A stretch of 64,000 nucleotides of DNA from positions 1-64,000 of the forward strand of contig JAWMQM010000002.1 in NCBI GenBank assembly GCA_033283175.1, in the 5' to 3' direction. The stretch comes from Pseudomaricurvus sp033283175. Its GTDB lineage: Bacteria > Pseudomonadota > Gammaproteobacteria > Pseudomonadales > Cellvibrionaceae. A program made the position numbers and the translations under genes. Below, piece by piece: positions 17,737 to 27,186 of this stretch. A model generated the notes under the pieces. That model did no database searches. It was not told the origin of the DNA and saw only the letters and a program-made list of their open reading frames with translations. Each line of letters starts with the position of its first letter. The stretch's first letter is position 1.

Positions 17737-20214
17737 ATGCTGAATAAACCCTCCCAAGCACCTCTGGCTCGTGCTATCAAGGCTGTAAACAAAGGCGGCA
17801 AGTCTGCTGCAATTGTTTCGTTGTTGGCCCTTGGCGGCGCGGTAGACGTAATGGCTCAGGATGCTGGTGGTTCTGCCAGCTTCGCTCTGGAAGAAGTCGT
17901 TGTTACCGCACGTCGTAAAGACGAAAGTTTGCAGGATGTACCCCAGACTGTTAACGCCGTAGGCAGTGACACCTTCCAAAAACTCAACATCCTGAACTTC
18001 GAAGACATGCAGTCCGTGGTTCCGGGTATCTCGCTGGACTCCGGTTCCAACGGTTACACCACCGGCGCCAGTATGCGCGGTGTGGACTTCCGTGTTGAAG
18101 CGCAGTCTTCCCCGTCCGTTGAGTTTTATCTGAACGATGCTCCTGTAGAGTCCAACCAGATCTTCACCCAGGTATTCGATATCGGTCAGGTGGAAGTACT
18201 GCGTGGTCCACAGGGTACCCTGCGTGGCCGCTCTGCACCTTCAGGTGCCATTACCGTAACCACTCGCGACGCCAACCTGTCCGAGTTTGAAGGCTACGTA
18301 AATGCTACCGCTACCAACAAGGGTGCCACCAACTACCAGGGTGCGGTAAACGTTCCTCTGGTGGAAGACAAACTGGCACTGCGTGTGGCGGGCGTTGTCG
18401 ACGAGAACGAAGCCAATGGCGTGAAGAGCATGTTCAGCGATCAGGAGCCTGACGTTGATACCACTGGTTATCGTTTCACTCTGGGCTTCGCCCCAACCGA
18501 TAACTTCGAAGGCTCCCTGATGCATCAGAAGATGGAAGTGGATCGTCTGATCTTCCCGCATCATGCTGGTGAAGCGCAAAGTGGTGCATTGGCAAACTTT
18601 GGCGGTGGCTTGTCCCATCACGACTTTGGTGCCATTGATCCGCAGGATCGCCGCAGTGTACAGAAATCCCCCAATAAGACTGACAATGAACTTGAGGCTA
18701 CAGTTCTTAACCTGGAGCTGACCGCAGTTGGTCAGGTCTTCAGCTATGTGGGGCAGGTGAGTAAGTTCTCCAACACTGGTACCGGTCCGCAAGATTTCAT
18801 CAACTGGATTGATACTTCCAATGGTGAAACTAACGATATTGGTGCGTTGTTGGGTCTGCCAGCAGGTTTTGTTTTTGCGACAACTGTGGATGAGTGGTAT
18901 CAGGATCTGGATCTGTGGCAGGACCAGGAGTCCCACGAAATCCGTATTTCGTCCGAAGAGCCGATTGGTGACTTCTTTGACTATACCGCAGGATTTTTCT
19001 ATCAGAAGAAAGAGGGTGAGAATAACCTCTTGACCCACCGTTTCCTTGGGGCATCACCATTCAGCCCCTTCGTTTATGGCGGTTTGGCAGGTGTTTTGGA
19101 CCCCAATGGTACTGCTGAGGGTGCGTATATCCTGAATGTTCCCATTCAGACCATGTCCACCAGTGAAGAGACCTCGGTCTTCGCTAACTTTACATTCTAC
19201 CTGACAGACAGCACCGAGCTGGCTATTGGTGGTCGCCAGATCTGGTTTGAAACCAAAGAGGACAAACTGCTGGTGGCAGGGAATTTGTTGGACGATCAGT
19301 CTGGCAAGGATGAGGAGTTTATCTGGAACGTGGCGTTGTCACACCGTTTCACCGACGAGTTCATGATGTACTCCAACGTGGGCACCGCTGTGCGTCAGGG
19401 GCCAAACGCTACTGTAGGCGTTAACTTCTTCGACGGCATCCCTTTCCAGGGCGGTATGGACCGGGTTACTGGCCAGCGTGAAAACGAGCGCTCCATCTCC
19501 TACGAAATCGGTGCTAAATGGGACTTTATGGATGGCCGTGGTCGTTTGAACGCAGCCTACTACTTCCAGGACTTCGAAGGTTACTTCTACTACACTCCAG
19601 GTGAAATTATTTACTACAGTGGAACTACTGCCAGTCCGGACACGGATACCTTTAACTTCACCTCCAACGCCGACACCGAGGTGCAAGGTATTGATATCGA
19701 TGCCAGCTTCCTGATCACCGAGAACTGGACCGTGTCCGGTGTATTGGCCTGGATGGACAGCGAAGTGACAGACGATATTCCATGTAATGACAGTTCTGTT
19801 CCTCTCACTGCAACCAATCAGATCAACTTCTGTTCCGGCGGTATCTCTGCCAGTACCCAGCCTGAGTGGACGGCGTCTGTAACCTCCGAGTACAGCATGC
19901 CAGTGACTGACATGATGGATGGTTACGTACGTGGTATCTACTCCTGGCAGGGTGAGAACGATAACAAACACGAAAACACTGTTATCGATTCCTACGGTCT
20001 GCTGAACCTGTACTTTGGTGTGCGTGACGGTGAAGGCACCTGGGATGTGCAGATGTTCGTCAAGAACGTCACCGGTGAGGATGAGACTCTTCGCTACGAC
20101 GATATCGAGATTGGCGAAGGTAGTAACCTCAACGCGCTGGTTGGTGGCGGCTACCGCGAGGTAGAAGTTGCTCCTCGTCGTGAAGTGGGTGTAAGCCTGC
20201 GTTACAACTTCTGA
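17737..20214 (+). CDS. TonB-dependent outer-membrane receptor
   Basis: An 825-residue outer-membrane active transporter. A signal peptide of about 40 residues ends at VMAQ-DAGG. A TonB box follows in EEVVVTARRKDESLQDVP, then a plug domain (about residues 55-170, with LNFEDMQSVVPGI and GPQGTLRGRSAPSGAI). A beta-barrel fills the rest and ends with the terminal aromatic SLRYNF. The plug and barrel motifs resemble the large group of marine receptors used for carbohydrates or siderophores. Its place after the glucuronate operon suggests uronate-containing oligosaccharides, but no binding signature proves this. It is probably a single-gene unit, with a strong terminator behind it. Confidence 0.93.
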   Translation: MLNKPSQAPLARAIKAVNKGGKSAAIVSLLALGGAVDVMAQDAGGSASFALEEVVVTARRKDESLQDVPQTVNAVGSDTFQKLNILNFEDMQSVVPGISLDSGSNGYTTGASMRGVDFRVEAQSSPSVEFYLNDAPVESNQIFTQVFDIGQVEVLRGPQGTLRGRSAPSGAITVTTRDANLSEFEGYVNATATNKGATNYQGAVNVPLVEDKLALRVAGVVDENEANGVKSMFSDQEPDVDTTGYRFTLGFAPTDNFEGSLMHQKMEVDRLIFPHHAGEAQSGALANFGGGLSHHDFGAIDPQDRRSVQKSPNKTDNELEATVLNLELTAVGQVFSYVGQVSKFSNTGTGPQDFINWIDTSNGETNDIGALLGLPAGFVFATTVDEWYQDLDLWQDQESHEIRISSEEPIGDFFDYTAGFFYQKKEGENNLLTHRFLGASPFSPFVYGGLAGVLDPNGTAEGAYILNVPIQTMSTSEETSVFANFTFYLTDSTELAIGGRQIWFETKEDKLLVAGNLLDDQSGKDEEFIWNVALSHRFTDEFMMYSNVGTAVRQGPNATVGVNFFDGIPFQGGMDRVTGQRENERSISYEIGAKWDFMDGRGRLNAAYYFQDFEGYFYYTPGEIIYYSGTTASPDTDTFNFTSNADTEVQGIDIDASFLITENWTVSGVLAWMDSEVTDDIPCNDSSVPLTATNQINFCSGGISASTQPEWTASVTSEYSMPVTDMMDGYVRGIYSWQGENDNKHENTVIDSYGLLNLYFGVRDGEGTWDVQMFVKNVTGEDETLRYDDIEIGEGSNLNALVGGGYREVEVAPRREVGVSLRYNF

Positions 20215-20244
20215 TCCATCGTCGCTGACAGGCGACAACAGAAA

Positions 20245-20277
20245 GGCTGGCACCTGTAAAGGTGCCGGCCTTTTTTT
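20245..20277 (+). terminator. Rho-independent terminator after the TonB-dependent receptor
   Basis: An 11-bp stem with one G-U pair (GGCTGGCACCT / AGGTGCCGGCC) and a GTAA tetraloop is followed by seven T. Confidence 0.94.
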
Positions 20278-20505
20278 GTTGTCCGGGAGTCGGAATTGAA
20301 GAGATGGTAGGAGTTTATCTATATCAGGTCGCACAAGGTGCATCACGGTTCCATGACGCCGAACCTTCTTGTTACGATTTCAGTGAGTCCGCTGGAGTAA
20401 GTGATTAATAGTGGCTTCGTGCCACTTTTTACAGCGCTGCTTACCGTGCATGGCGGCACTGTAAGGCCTCCCTCCGCACTGATTTCCGCCGTCTTATAGC
20501 GGTCG

Positions 20506-21420
20506 CTACGGGAGAGGGGCGGTTGTCCTGTCACCGGTATCCGCTGAAGCCGACGTGCAATCGCTGCCTTCGAGCCCGGCTGTCCAGAGAACAGCCTTTT
20601 GCAGCACTGAGATGTAGGCGGGTTCGCTGTAGCTGGCAGCGGTGTGACCAAGGGCGGAGTATAGCGCCCGGCCTCGCCCGGGGCAGTGTTTCCAGATCAG
20701 GGGGTGATCGCTGCCCATGCGCAGGTCTTTGCCACGAAAATCAGGCTGGTAGGTGTTTTCATCGATGGTGGTGAGCACGTTGTAACCCCGCAGACGGGGG
20801 CTGGCTTCGAAAGAGTACCACTCATCGGTTCTCTGCCACGCCTGTGGCAGGTGTGACACTATCGGGTCACTGGATTCGGGGTGGAGCGTAGCCAGCTGGA
20901 ACTGTTCAGGGTAAGGGTGAGCAACAAAGCGGGCCCCCACCAGGGTATTGATATACCAATCCCAGTCGGATGAGCTGTCTCCGGCGCCATGCAATCCAAT
21001 CCAGCCACCGCCGTTTACGATGTAATGTCGCATGGCGTCGCGCTGCCCGGCAGTCAGTACATTGCCGGTGACATTGTTCCAGATAATGGTGTCGAACCGC
21101 GCCAGATCAGACGGGTTATGTACGGCACCATTCTGCGTCACGTAAACAGACCAGCCATTCCGCTCTGCCAACTCCTGCAGCAACCCCTCGGCGGCAGGGA
21201 TGGCCTCGACGTGTATAAAGGAATTGGTTTTGGAGAATATTAGTATGGAAGGGTGTTTTAGTTCCGGTATCTCCGGCGGCACCGTTTCAAAGACGGGCGA
21301 ACGCCAGAAACCGTAAGTACGCATGCGCTGCACGGTGAGGGCGGTCAACAGCAGGATAAGAGCCAGAGCCAGCACCCCTATGCGGATGAGCCAGGTTTTC
21401 CTTGTGTGGTTGGATGTCAT
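20506..21420 (-). CDS. Membrane-anchored ThuA-domain protein
   Basis: A 304-residue protein. One N-terminal hydrophobic helix (residues about 11-27, IRIGVLALALILLLTAL) acts as an uncleaved anchor or signal. From about residue 55 it matches the ThuA-like class-I glutamine-amidotransferase fold: SILIFSKTNSFIHVEAIPAA, RFDTIIWNNVTGNVL, NGGGWIGLHGAGDSSSDWDWY and GRALYSALGHTAASY. ThuA proteins occur in sugar-utilisation loci, often next to oxidoreductases, but their reaction is not established. It has no operon partner here. A periplasmic location of the domain is inferred from the anchor. Confidence 0.82.
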   Translation of the reverse strand: MTSNHTRKTWLIRIGVLALALILLLTALTVQRMRTYGFWRSPVFETVPPEIPELKHPSILIFSKTNSFIHVEAIPAAEGLLQELAERNGWSVYVTQNGAVHNPSDLARFDTIIWNNVTGNVLTAGQRDAMRHYIVNGGGWIGLHGAGDSSSDWDWYINTLVGARFVAHPYPEQFQLATLHPESSDPIVSHLPQAWQRTDEWYSFEASPRLRGYNVLTTIDENTYQPDFRGKDLRMGSDHPLIWKHCPGRGRALYSALGHTAASYSEPAYISVLQKAVLWTAGLEGSDCTSASADTGDRTTAPLP

Positions 21421-21603
21421 GACTTGTCTCTTATTGTTTTGTGGTTGAGGCGATGATTCGTGGACTATTCTGGCTGGCCGCGGAATTACGCTATGGCATC
21501 AGCGGGCGAGGCAAAGGTAGTGCTCCGGGGCAGCTTGCGTTGCAGGCATTTATGCTAGCACACTGCCTTGGTGTGCCGGACGGGAGGCGCGGCGAAGAGA
21601 CCT

Positions 21604-21637
21604 AAAAAAACGGCTGGCCATTTCTGGCCAGCCGTTT
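21604..21637 (-). terminator. Rho-independent terminator of the porin-binding protein operon
   Basis: Read on the minus strand: a 10-bp perfect stem (CGGCTGGCCA / TGGCCAGCCG) with a 4-base loop followed by seven T. It lies just past the small binding-protein gene. Confidence 0.92.
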
Positions 21638-21663
21638 ACGGGTGGTGCAATCGGGTTCTGTTA

Positions 21664-22098
21664 TCAGAACTCGAGAACAACCCGCACAGTACTGTCGACT
21701 TCACTGGTATCAATGTAGCCGATCAGGGCCGGGTTTTGTCCGACCAGTTTCTTCACGTCAGCACCGCCGCCAACCTGCTTGGGTGGAGTGCCCTTGCCGG
21801 TGAACAGGAGCTGCGCCCAGTAGGCTTTGATTTGCTGGTCATTCTTCTTGAGGATGGTGCGCACAAAAGCACTGCGGGTAGCAGAACCTTCGGTTTGCTC
21901 CACCGGAATGGCTTCGGAGCCATCGGGGAATGACTTGCTTTTACCCAGGAAGATACGGGCGATTTCCGGCTCTGAGAGGGTGTTGCCGTTGGTTGGGTGA
22001 ACCACAACAGCGGTCGCGGAAAATGCTGCTGCAGATGCCAGCAAGCTGATTCCGGCCAAGCCTGCCGCGAGCACTTTTTTCATTTTATTCGTTGTCAT
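21664..22098 (-). CDS. Small periplasmic phosphate-binding-protein-like (PstS-like) protein
   Basis: A 144-residue exported protein. The signal peptide is MKKVLAAGLAGISLLASAAAFS. The mature part starts AVVVHPTNGNTLSEPEIARI and continues FLGKSKSFPDGSEAIPVEQ, RSAFVRTILKKNDQQIKAYW and GQNPALIGYIDTSEVD. This is the short PBP-like domain related to PstS. Full PstS is roughly twice as long and has ABC partners; none are here. It lies 20 bases behind a porin gene and shares its terminator, so the two form an operon. Phosphate or other anion capture in the periplasm is a guess from the family. Confidence 0.75.
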   Translation of the reverse strand: MTTNKMKKVLAAGLAGISLLASAAAFSATAVVVHPTNGNTLSEPEIARIFLGKSKSFPDGSEAIPVEQTEGSATRSAFVRTILKKNDQQIKAYWAQLLFTGKGTPPKQVGGGADVKKLVGQNPALIGYIDTSEVDSTVRVVLEF

Positions 22099-22118
22099 AA
22101 TTATGTGCTCCCCTTGCC

Positions 22119-23384
22119 TTAGAAAATTACGTCGAGTGCGACTGCCACTACGTCAACTTCGCCGTTCTCTCCGTAACCCCACATGCCAGCACCTTCGTAG
22201 AAGTTGCCGTTACCCTTGTAGAAGTCGTCACTCTTGTCAGCACGAGTGGTGTACTCAACTTTGAGTGCGGCACTGGGGTGGAAGTCCCAGCGTACACCCG
22301 CGGTAATGGCTTCACGCTTGCTCTGGAATTCTGCAGTCACATCGCTCAACTCGCCCGGGGTGACGACTGGACCGGTCTGAACGTAATCAACAGTGTTTTC
22401 GCTGTAGGTGATGTGCGGAGTGAAGTTGCCCAGACGGATACCGGTAGAGACGTACCAGCCTTCGGCTTCGTCACGACCGGAGAAACCATTGGTCGGGAAG
22501 GAGGGGTTGTCAGGTTTACCGTGGGTGTATTCGGAAACGATAAATACGTTGCCAAAGTTCATCTGTGCCGCCAGGCCCATAAAGGTGTATTGCAGCGGGT
22601 TGTCTTCCGAGCCCTGTCCGTCCGGAATAATAGACGGATAGCTGGCGCCGAGCAGCTGCTCCAGGTCGACCACGGTGTCTGCACCCGAGTAGGTGGCGCG
22701 CAGGATCAGCCAGCTGTTGCTGGCGCGCAGCACGATACCGTGCTGATCCTCTGACTTAATGGTGGCGGTAATCTGGCCGGAAACTACGTCTTCCTCACTG
22801 TTGCCGTAGTAAGCCTCGGCGGACCAGTCCCAGCTGCCGATGTAGTTGCTGTAGCGAACCTTAACGCCGTTGAAGGTATCACCGTCGGTGGCTACCAGCT
22901 CCTGCGGAGGACGAATCCAGTGGTAGGCATAACCCACGTCAATAAAGTCGGAGTAGTAGAACAGCGGCAGACGCTGACGACCAGCCATTACGGTCCAGTT
23001 TTCGTTGAATTCGTAACTGACGTAAGCCCAGGAAACCACGGCTTCGAAATTCTCACCACCGTTACCGGTGATCTGGCCGGTGGCGCTGAGGCCTTCGCCC
23101 AGGTCGGCAGTGATCTGGATACCGTAGTTAGAGTCCGGGTTGAAGCTCCACTGGTCGTCATAGACACCATTGGTTACCGGGTCTGCAACGTATGTTGCTT
23201 GTCCTTCAGTTGGCAGATCTGTTGGGCCAGAGGTCAGGTGGGAGCTGGTGGTGGTGCCCTCGCTCAGTGTTTGGCCACCGGCAATGGAAGCAAAGCCGTT
23301 AATGCGCACTTCTGCGGCGTGCACGCTGCCCACGGCCAGCATGGCAGCTGTCAGCAAGCCAAGTTTTGCATGGATTTTAGTCAT
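22119..23384 (-). CDS. Outer-membrane porin
   Basis: A 421-residue beta-barrel protein with a clear signal peptide ending SVHA-AEVRINGFASIAGG. The mature sequence alternates amphipathic strands such as GIQITADLGEGLSATGQITG, WAYVSYEFNENWTVMAGRQR and AALKVEYTTRADKSD, and ends in VALDVIF with the terminal phenylalanine needed for BAM recognition. It is the first gene of a two-gene operon with the small PstS-like protein. No Pho box was recognised upstream. The transported solute is unknown. Confidence 0.88.
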   Translation of the reverse strand: MTKIHAKLGLLTAAMLAVGSVHAAEVRINGFASIAGGQTLSEGTTTSSHLTSGPTDLPTEGQATYVADPVTNGVYDDQWSFNPDSNYGIQITADLGEGLSATGQITGNGGENFEAVVSWAYVSYEFNENWTVMAGRQRLPLFYYSDFIDVGYAYHWIRPPQELVATDGDTFNGVKVRYSNYIGSWDWSAEAYYGNSEEDVVSGQITATIKSEDQHGIVLRASNSWLILRATYSGADTVVDLEQLLGASYPSIIPDGQGSEDNPLQYTFMGLAAQMNFGNVFIVSEYTHGKPDNPSFPTNGFSGRDEAEGWYVSTGIRLGNFTPHITYSENTVDYVQTGPVVTPGELSDVTAEFQSKREAITAGVRWDFHPSAALKVEYTTRADKSDDFYKGNGNFYEGAGMWGYGENGEVDVVAVALDVIF

Positions 23385-23651
23385 GGATGTTAGTCCTGTG
23401 CTCTTTGGTTTGTTTTACTACTAATGGATTTTATTTTTGGGGAACATCACAGAGCCGGCATGAAGCCGGAAGAGAGAGACCATCCTGGTCGTAATTTATT
23501 GTTCACTTTATACCCAGTCTGTCAGGGCGCGCGGACAAAAAGCCGGCAACTACGACCCCCCAAGGTCCTTCCTGGCAGAACAAGGGCGCGAGTATATCAG
23601 AAGGAAAATATTTTTTTTGTCGACTGGAGCAACGTCGAATGGGCAGTCGAC

Positions 23652-23680
23652 TTGCAAATCGATTATAAAGCGTGAATAAT
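23652..23680 (+). promoter_or_regulatory. Candidate promoter of the SRP RNA
   Basis: TTGCAA (23652-23657) and AATAAT (23675-23680) are spaced 17 bases and are followed by a GC-rich discriminator (CCGGCCCT), a pattern typical of stable-RNA promoters. The predicted start is close to 23687, about 11 bases before the first paired base of the RNA. Confidence 0.45.
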
Positions 23681-23697
23681 CCGGCCCTCTTTGCAAT

Positions 23698-23813
<116 letters not shown>

Positions 23814-24028
23814 AAAGCCTCCCGCCTTTACACAACTTTTCCTCCTGCACTTTCCAGCCTTGCTGGCAGCCCAGACTCTTCTCGCACTTCTGTACAAAAT
23901 TCACTCCAAAACCCGCCGGTTACAGGTAAATTCGCCAGCCCCCCGGGCAACGGATATAATCGACCATTGTCTTTTTACGGCCTGGATGGGCTGTAAATCC
24001 ATGCAGAATAAGAGGATTTCCGGCCAAC

Positions 24029-26194
24029 ATGAGCTATCAGGTTCTTGCCCGCAAATGGCGACCACGTACCTTCCGTGAACTGGTCGGCCAGCAGCATGTC
24101 CTGCAGGCGTTGGTCAACGCGCTGGATCACGACCGCCTGCACCACGCCTACCTGTTTACCGGGACCCGGGGGGTGGGTAAGACCACCATCGCCCGCATCC
24201 TTGCCAAGTGCCTCAATTGCGAGACGGGTGTCAGCTCCGAGCCCTGTGGCCAGTGTTCCGCCTGCCGTGAAATCAACGATGGTCGCTTTGTGGACCTGAT
24301 CGAGGTGGATGCGGCCTCCCGTACCAAGGTGGAGGATACCCGCGAGCTGCTGGAGAATGTGCAGTACGCGCCGACCCGGGGCCGTTATAAGGTATACCTG
24401 ATCGACGAAGTGCACATGCTCTCGTCCCACAGCTTTAACGCGCTGCTGAAAACCCTCGAGGAGCCGCCGCCCCACGTCAAGTTCCTGCTGGCCACCACCG
24501 ACCCGCAGAAGCTTCCCGTCACCATTCTCTCCCGTTGTCTGCAGTTCCACCTGAAGAATATGGAGCCCGAGCGGATCGTTGGGCACCTGCAGCACGTACT
24601 GGAACAGGAGATGGTGCCGTTTGAAGAGGCGGCACTCTGGCAGCTGGGGCGTGCCGCAGACGGCAGTATGCGTGATGCCATGAGCCTGACTGACCAGGCG
24701 ATCGCCTTTGGTGGTGGCAAGGTGGTAGAGGCGGATGTTCGCGCCATGCTGGGCACTATCGACCAGAATCTGGTGTTTACTGTGCTGCAGGCGCTGGTGA
24801 GTGCCGACAGTCGCCAGATACTGACTTCCGTGGAATTGCTGTCCCAGCACGCGCCGGATTATGGTGCTGCACTGGCGGAATTGCTCTCCACGCTGCACCG
24901 TGTGGCCATTGCCCAGGCGTTGCCGGAAGCGGTGGATAATGCCCGCGGTGACAGGGAGCAGATCCTGGCACTGGCCGGTCAGCTCCCCGCCGAGGATGTG
25001 CAACTCTTTTACCAGACGGCCCTGATGGGGCGCCGCGACCTGCCGCTCTCGCCGGAACCCCGCGCCGGGTTCGAAATGGTGCTGTTGCGGATGTTGGCCT
25101 TCCGCCCGCAAGGGGTGCATTCGGTGCCCAGCGAGGCGCTGCCTCAGCCTGCTGCAGATTCCCGGCCTGCGCAGTCCGGTGGCCAACCGGTAGCGTCAGA
25201 TCCACAGGCCTATCAGCCTCAGGCGCCAGCAGCCACGGCGCCGGCCCCGGCCGCGCCGATGATGCCCCGGACGGAGCAGCCACAACCGGCAGCACCGCCG
25301 GCCCCGCCGGTCCCCAAAATGGAGCCTTCAGCCCCGAGGAATGAGCCCCCAGCCCCGCGGAATGAGCCTCCGGCGCCGCAATATGAGCAATCCGCTCCGC
25401 AGATGGCGCCAGCGGAAATTGCCCCGGCCTATGGGTCTGAACCCCCACCAGCCGCTCCACCCGAGGATCTCCCCTGGGATGATGAGCCTGCGCCTTACCC
25501 GATAGCCGAGCGGGAGGCCCCGGTGGCGGTCGCTCCCGCAGCAGCGCCTGCCCCAGCCCCACAGCCCAGACCGCAGCCCGCAGCAGCCGCTACCCCGTCC
25601 TCTCCGGAACGCAGGGAAGAGCCGCCGTTGGACCTGGCACCGCTGGCTGAGGATCCGGCGGATCCGCGGCTGCAGGCAGGTGGCGCGCGCTCCCTGCAAA
25701 GTGACGAGCTGGCGGCCATGGGGCTGACATCGGCTCGTTCACTGCCGACACCCAAAGCCAAAGCGCCGGCGGCGATCAGCAAGCTGCCCTTTGCTGAACT
25801 GACCCCGGAGCGCTGGATCGAAGTCTACGCCGGCCTCGGCGTCACCGGATTGTTGCAGAGTACCGTGGCCAACTGTGTGCTGGAGGGTGGCGATGGTGAC
25901 ACCCTGCATTTCCTGCTGGACCAGGGGCAGAGCACGCTCTACGACCCGGGTCACCAGCAGCGCATGGCGGAGTTGTTGAGCAACTATTTCCAGCGCCCGT
26001 TGCAGGTGGTTATCCGCCCCGGCGTGGTGGAGGTGGAGACCCCAGCAGCGTTTGCCATCCGCCTGAAGCAGGAGCAGTACAAGGGGGCCTTGCAGGCCCT
26101 GTATGACGATCCGTTGGTACAGCAGTTGCTGCAACAGTTTGAAGGTACGCTGGACGAGGAATCGGTAGAAGCCGTCCAGCACAACAGTCCCTAG
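24029..26194 (+). CDS. dnaX: DNA polymerase III subunit tau/gamma
   Basis: The clamp-loader ATPase that loads the beta clamp and couples polymerase cores to the helicase. Residues 1 to about 370 are the AAA+ core: Walker A GTRGVGKT (45-52), four zinc ligands C64, C73, C76 and C79, Walker B LIDEVHM, and LATTDPQKLPVTILSRC with the arginine finger. A proline/alanine-rich linker (about 375-560) contains the near-repeat PAPRNEPPAPRNEPP. The C-terminal tau domain follows (about 580-715). I found no A-AAA-AAG type slippery heptamer where E. coli makes gamma, so only tau may be produced by this route. It has 721 residues and an AAGAGGATT ribosome-binding site. It heads the dnaX-ybaB-recR operon. Confidence 0.96.
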   Translation: MSYQVLARKWRPRTFRELVGQQHVLQALVNALDHDRLHHAYLFTGTRGVGKTTIARILAKCLNCETGVSSEPCGQCSACREINDGRFVDLIEVDAASRTKVEDTRELLENVQYAPTRGRYKVYLIDEVHMLSSHSFNALLKTLEEPPPHVKFLLATTDPQKLPVTILSRCLQFHLKNMEPERIVGHLQHVLEQEMVPFEEAALWQLGRAADGSMRDAMSLTDQAIAFGGGKVVEADVRAMLGTIDQNLVFTVLQALVSADSRQILTSVELLSQHAPDYGAALAELLSTLHRVAIAQALPEAVDNARGDREQILALAGQLPAEDVQLFYQTALMGRRDLPLSPEPRAGFEMVLLRMLAFRPQGVHSVPSEALPQPAADSRPAQSGGQPVASDPQAYQPQAPAATAPAPAAPMMPRTEQPQPAAPPAPPVPKMEPSAPRNEPPAPRNEPPAPQYEQSAPQMAPAEIAPAYGSEPPPAAPPEDLPWDDEPAPYPIAEREAPVAVAPAAAPAPAPQPRPQPAAAATPSSPERREEPPLDLAPLAEDPADPRLQAGGARSLQSDELAAMGLTSARSLPTPKAKAPAAISKLPFAELTPERWIEVYAGLGVTGLLQSTVANCVLEGGDGDTLHFLLDQGQSTLYDPGHQQRMAELLSNYFQRPLQVVIRPGVVEVETPAAFAIRLKQEQYKGALQALYDDPLVQQLLQQFEGTLDEESVEAVQHNSP

Positions 26195-26204
26195 AGAGGT
26201 AGTT

Positions 26205-26525
26205 ATGAAAGGTCTTGGCGACTTGATGAAGCAGGCCCAGGAAATGCAGGCCAACATGCAAAAAATGCAGGAAGAACTGGCCAATGCCGAAGTGACCGGA
26301 CAGGCCGGTGCCGGCCTGATCAAGGTGACCATGACCGGTCGCCACGATGTCAAACGGGTGGATATTGATCCCTCCCTCATGAGTGAGGACAAGGAGATCC
26401 TGGAGGATCTGCTGGCCGCGGCAGTGAATGATGCCGTGCGCAAGGTGGAAGCCAATACCCGCGAGAAGATGGGTGACCTGACGGCCGGTATGCAGATGCC
26501 GCCCGGCTTCAAGATGCCGTTCTAA
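26205..26525 (+). CDS. ybaB: YbaB/EbfC family nucleoid-associated protein
   Basis: A 106-residue DNA-binding protein that forms a tweezer-shaped dimer. The family pattern is complete: GLGDLMKQAQEMQANMQKMQ, then GLIKVTMTGRHDVKRVDIDP and DLLAAAVNDAVRKVE. The conserved position between dnaX and recR is kept, 10 bases after dnaX, with AGAGAGGTAG as ribosome-binding site. A role in nucleoid organisation and possibly recombinational repair with RecR is known for the family. Confidence 0.95.
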   Translation: MKGLGDLMKQAQEMQANMQKMQEELANAEVTGQAGAGLIKVTMTGRHDVKRVDIDPSLMSEDKEILEDLLAAAVNDAVRKVEANTREKMGDLTAGMQMPPGFKMPF

Positions 26526-26583
26526 ATCGTCACTGACATAAACACGTACCGATAATGGCCACAATCCAGGTAATAGACGTCGT

Positions 26584-27177
26584 ATGTTCAGCCCCCTGAT
26601 AGATGAGTTGATGCAGGCCTTGCGCTGCCTGCCCGGTGTCGGCCCCAAGTCGGCACAGCGTATGGCCATGCACCTGCTGGAGCGGGATCGCCCCGGTGCG
26701 GCACGACTGGCTGCCAGCCTCAGCAAGGCGGTGGAAGGGGTTGGTCATTGCGAGCGCTGCCGTACCCTGACTGAAGAAACCGTGTGCGGTATCTGTGCCA
26801 ACCAGCGTCGCGATGATGCCCTGTTGTGCGTGGTGGAGACCCCGGCGGATGTGGTGGCGATTGAGTCTGCGGGTACCTATCCTGGCAAATATTTTGTGCT
26901 GATGGGGCACCTGTCCCCCATCGACGGTATCGGTCCGGCCGACATCGGTCTCGACAAGCTGCTGCTGAGGTTGCAGCAGGGTGGAGTGGATGAGCTTATC
27001 CTGGCCACCAACCCTACGGTTGAAGGTGAGGCCACGGCCCACTACATCGCCGGACAGGCCAAGGCGCTGCAGGTGAAGGTCACCCGCATCGCGCATGGTG
27101 TGCCGCTGGGTGGCGAGCTGGAGTACATCGACGGCGGCACCCTGGCCCACGCTTTCTCATCCCGGCAGGCAGTATAG
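26584..27177 (+). CDS. recR: Recombination protein RecR
   Basis: With RecF/RecO it helps load RecA on gapped DNA. The 197-residue protein shows the helix-hairpin-helix RCLPGVGPKSAQRMA, a C4 zinc finger (CERCRTLTEETVCGIC), a TOPRIM domain beginning LCVVETPADVVAIE, and the C-terminal AHGVPLGGELEYIDGGTL. Length and motif order are normal. It is the third gene of the dnaX operon, 58 bases after ybaB. Confidence 0.96.
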   Translation: MFSPLIDELMQALRCLPGVGPKSAQRMAMHLLERDRPGAARLAASLSKAVEGVGHCERCRTLTEETVCGICANQRRDDALLCVVETPADVVAIESAGTYPGKYFVLMGHLSPIDGIGPADIGLDKLLLRLQQGGVDELILATNPTVEGEATAHYIAGQAKALQVKVTRIAHGVPLGGELEYIDGGTLAHAFSSRQAV

Positions 27178-27186
27178 AACCCACTC

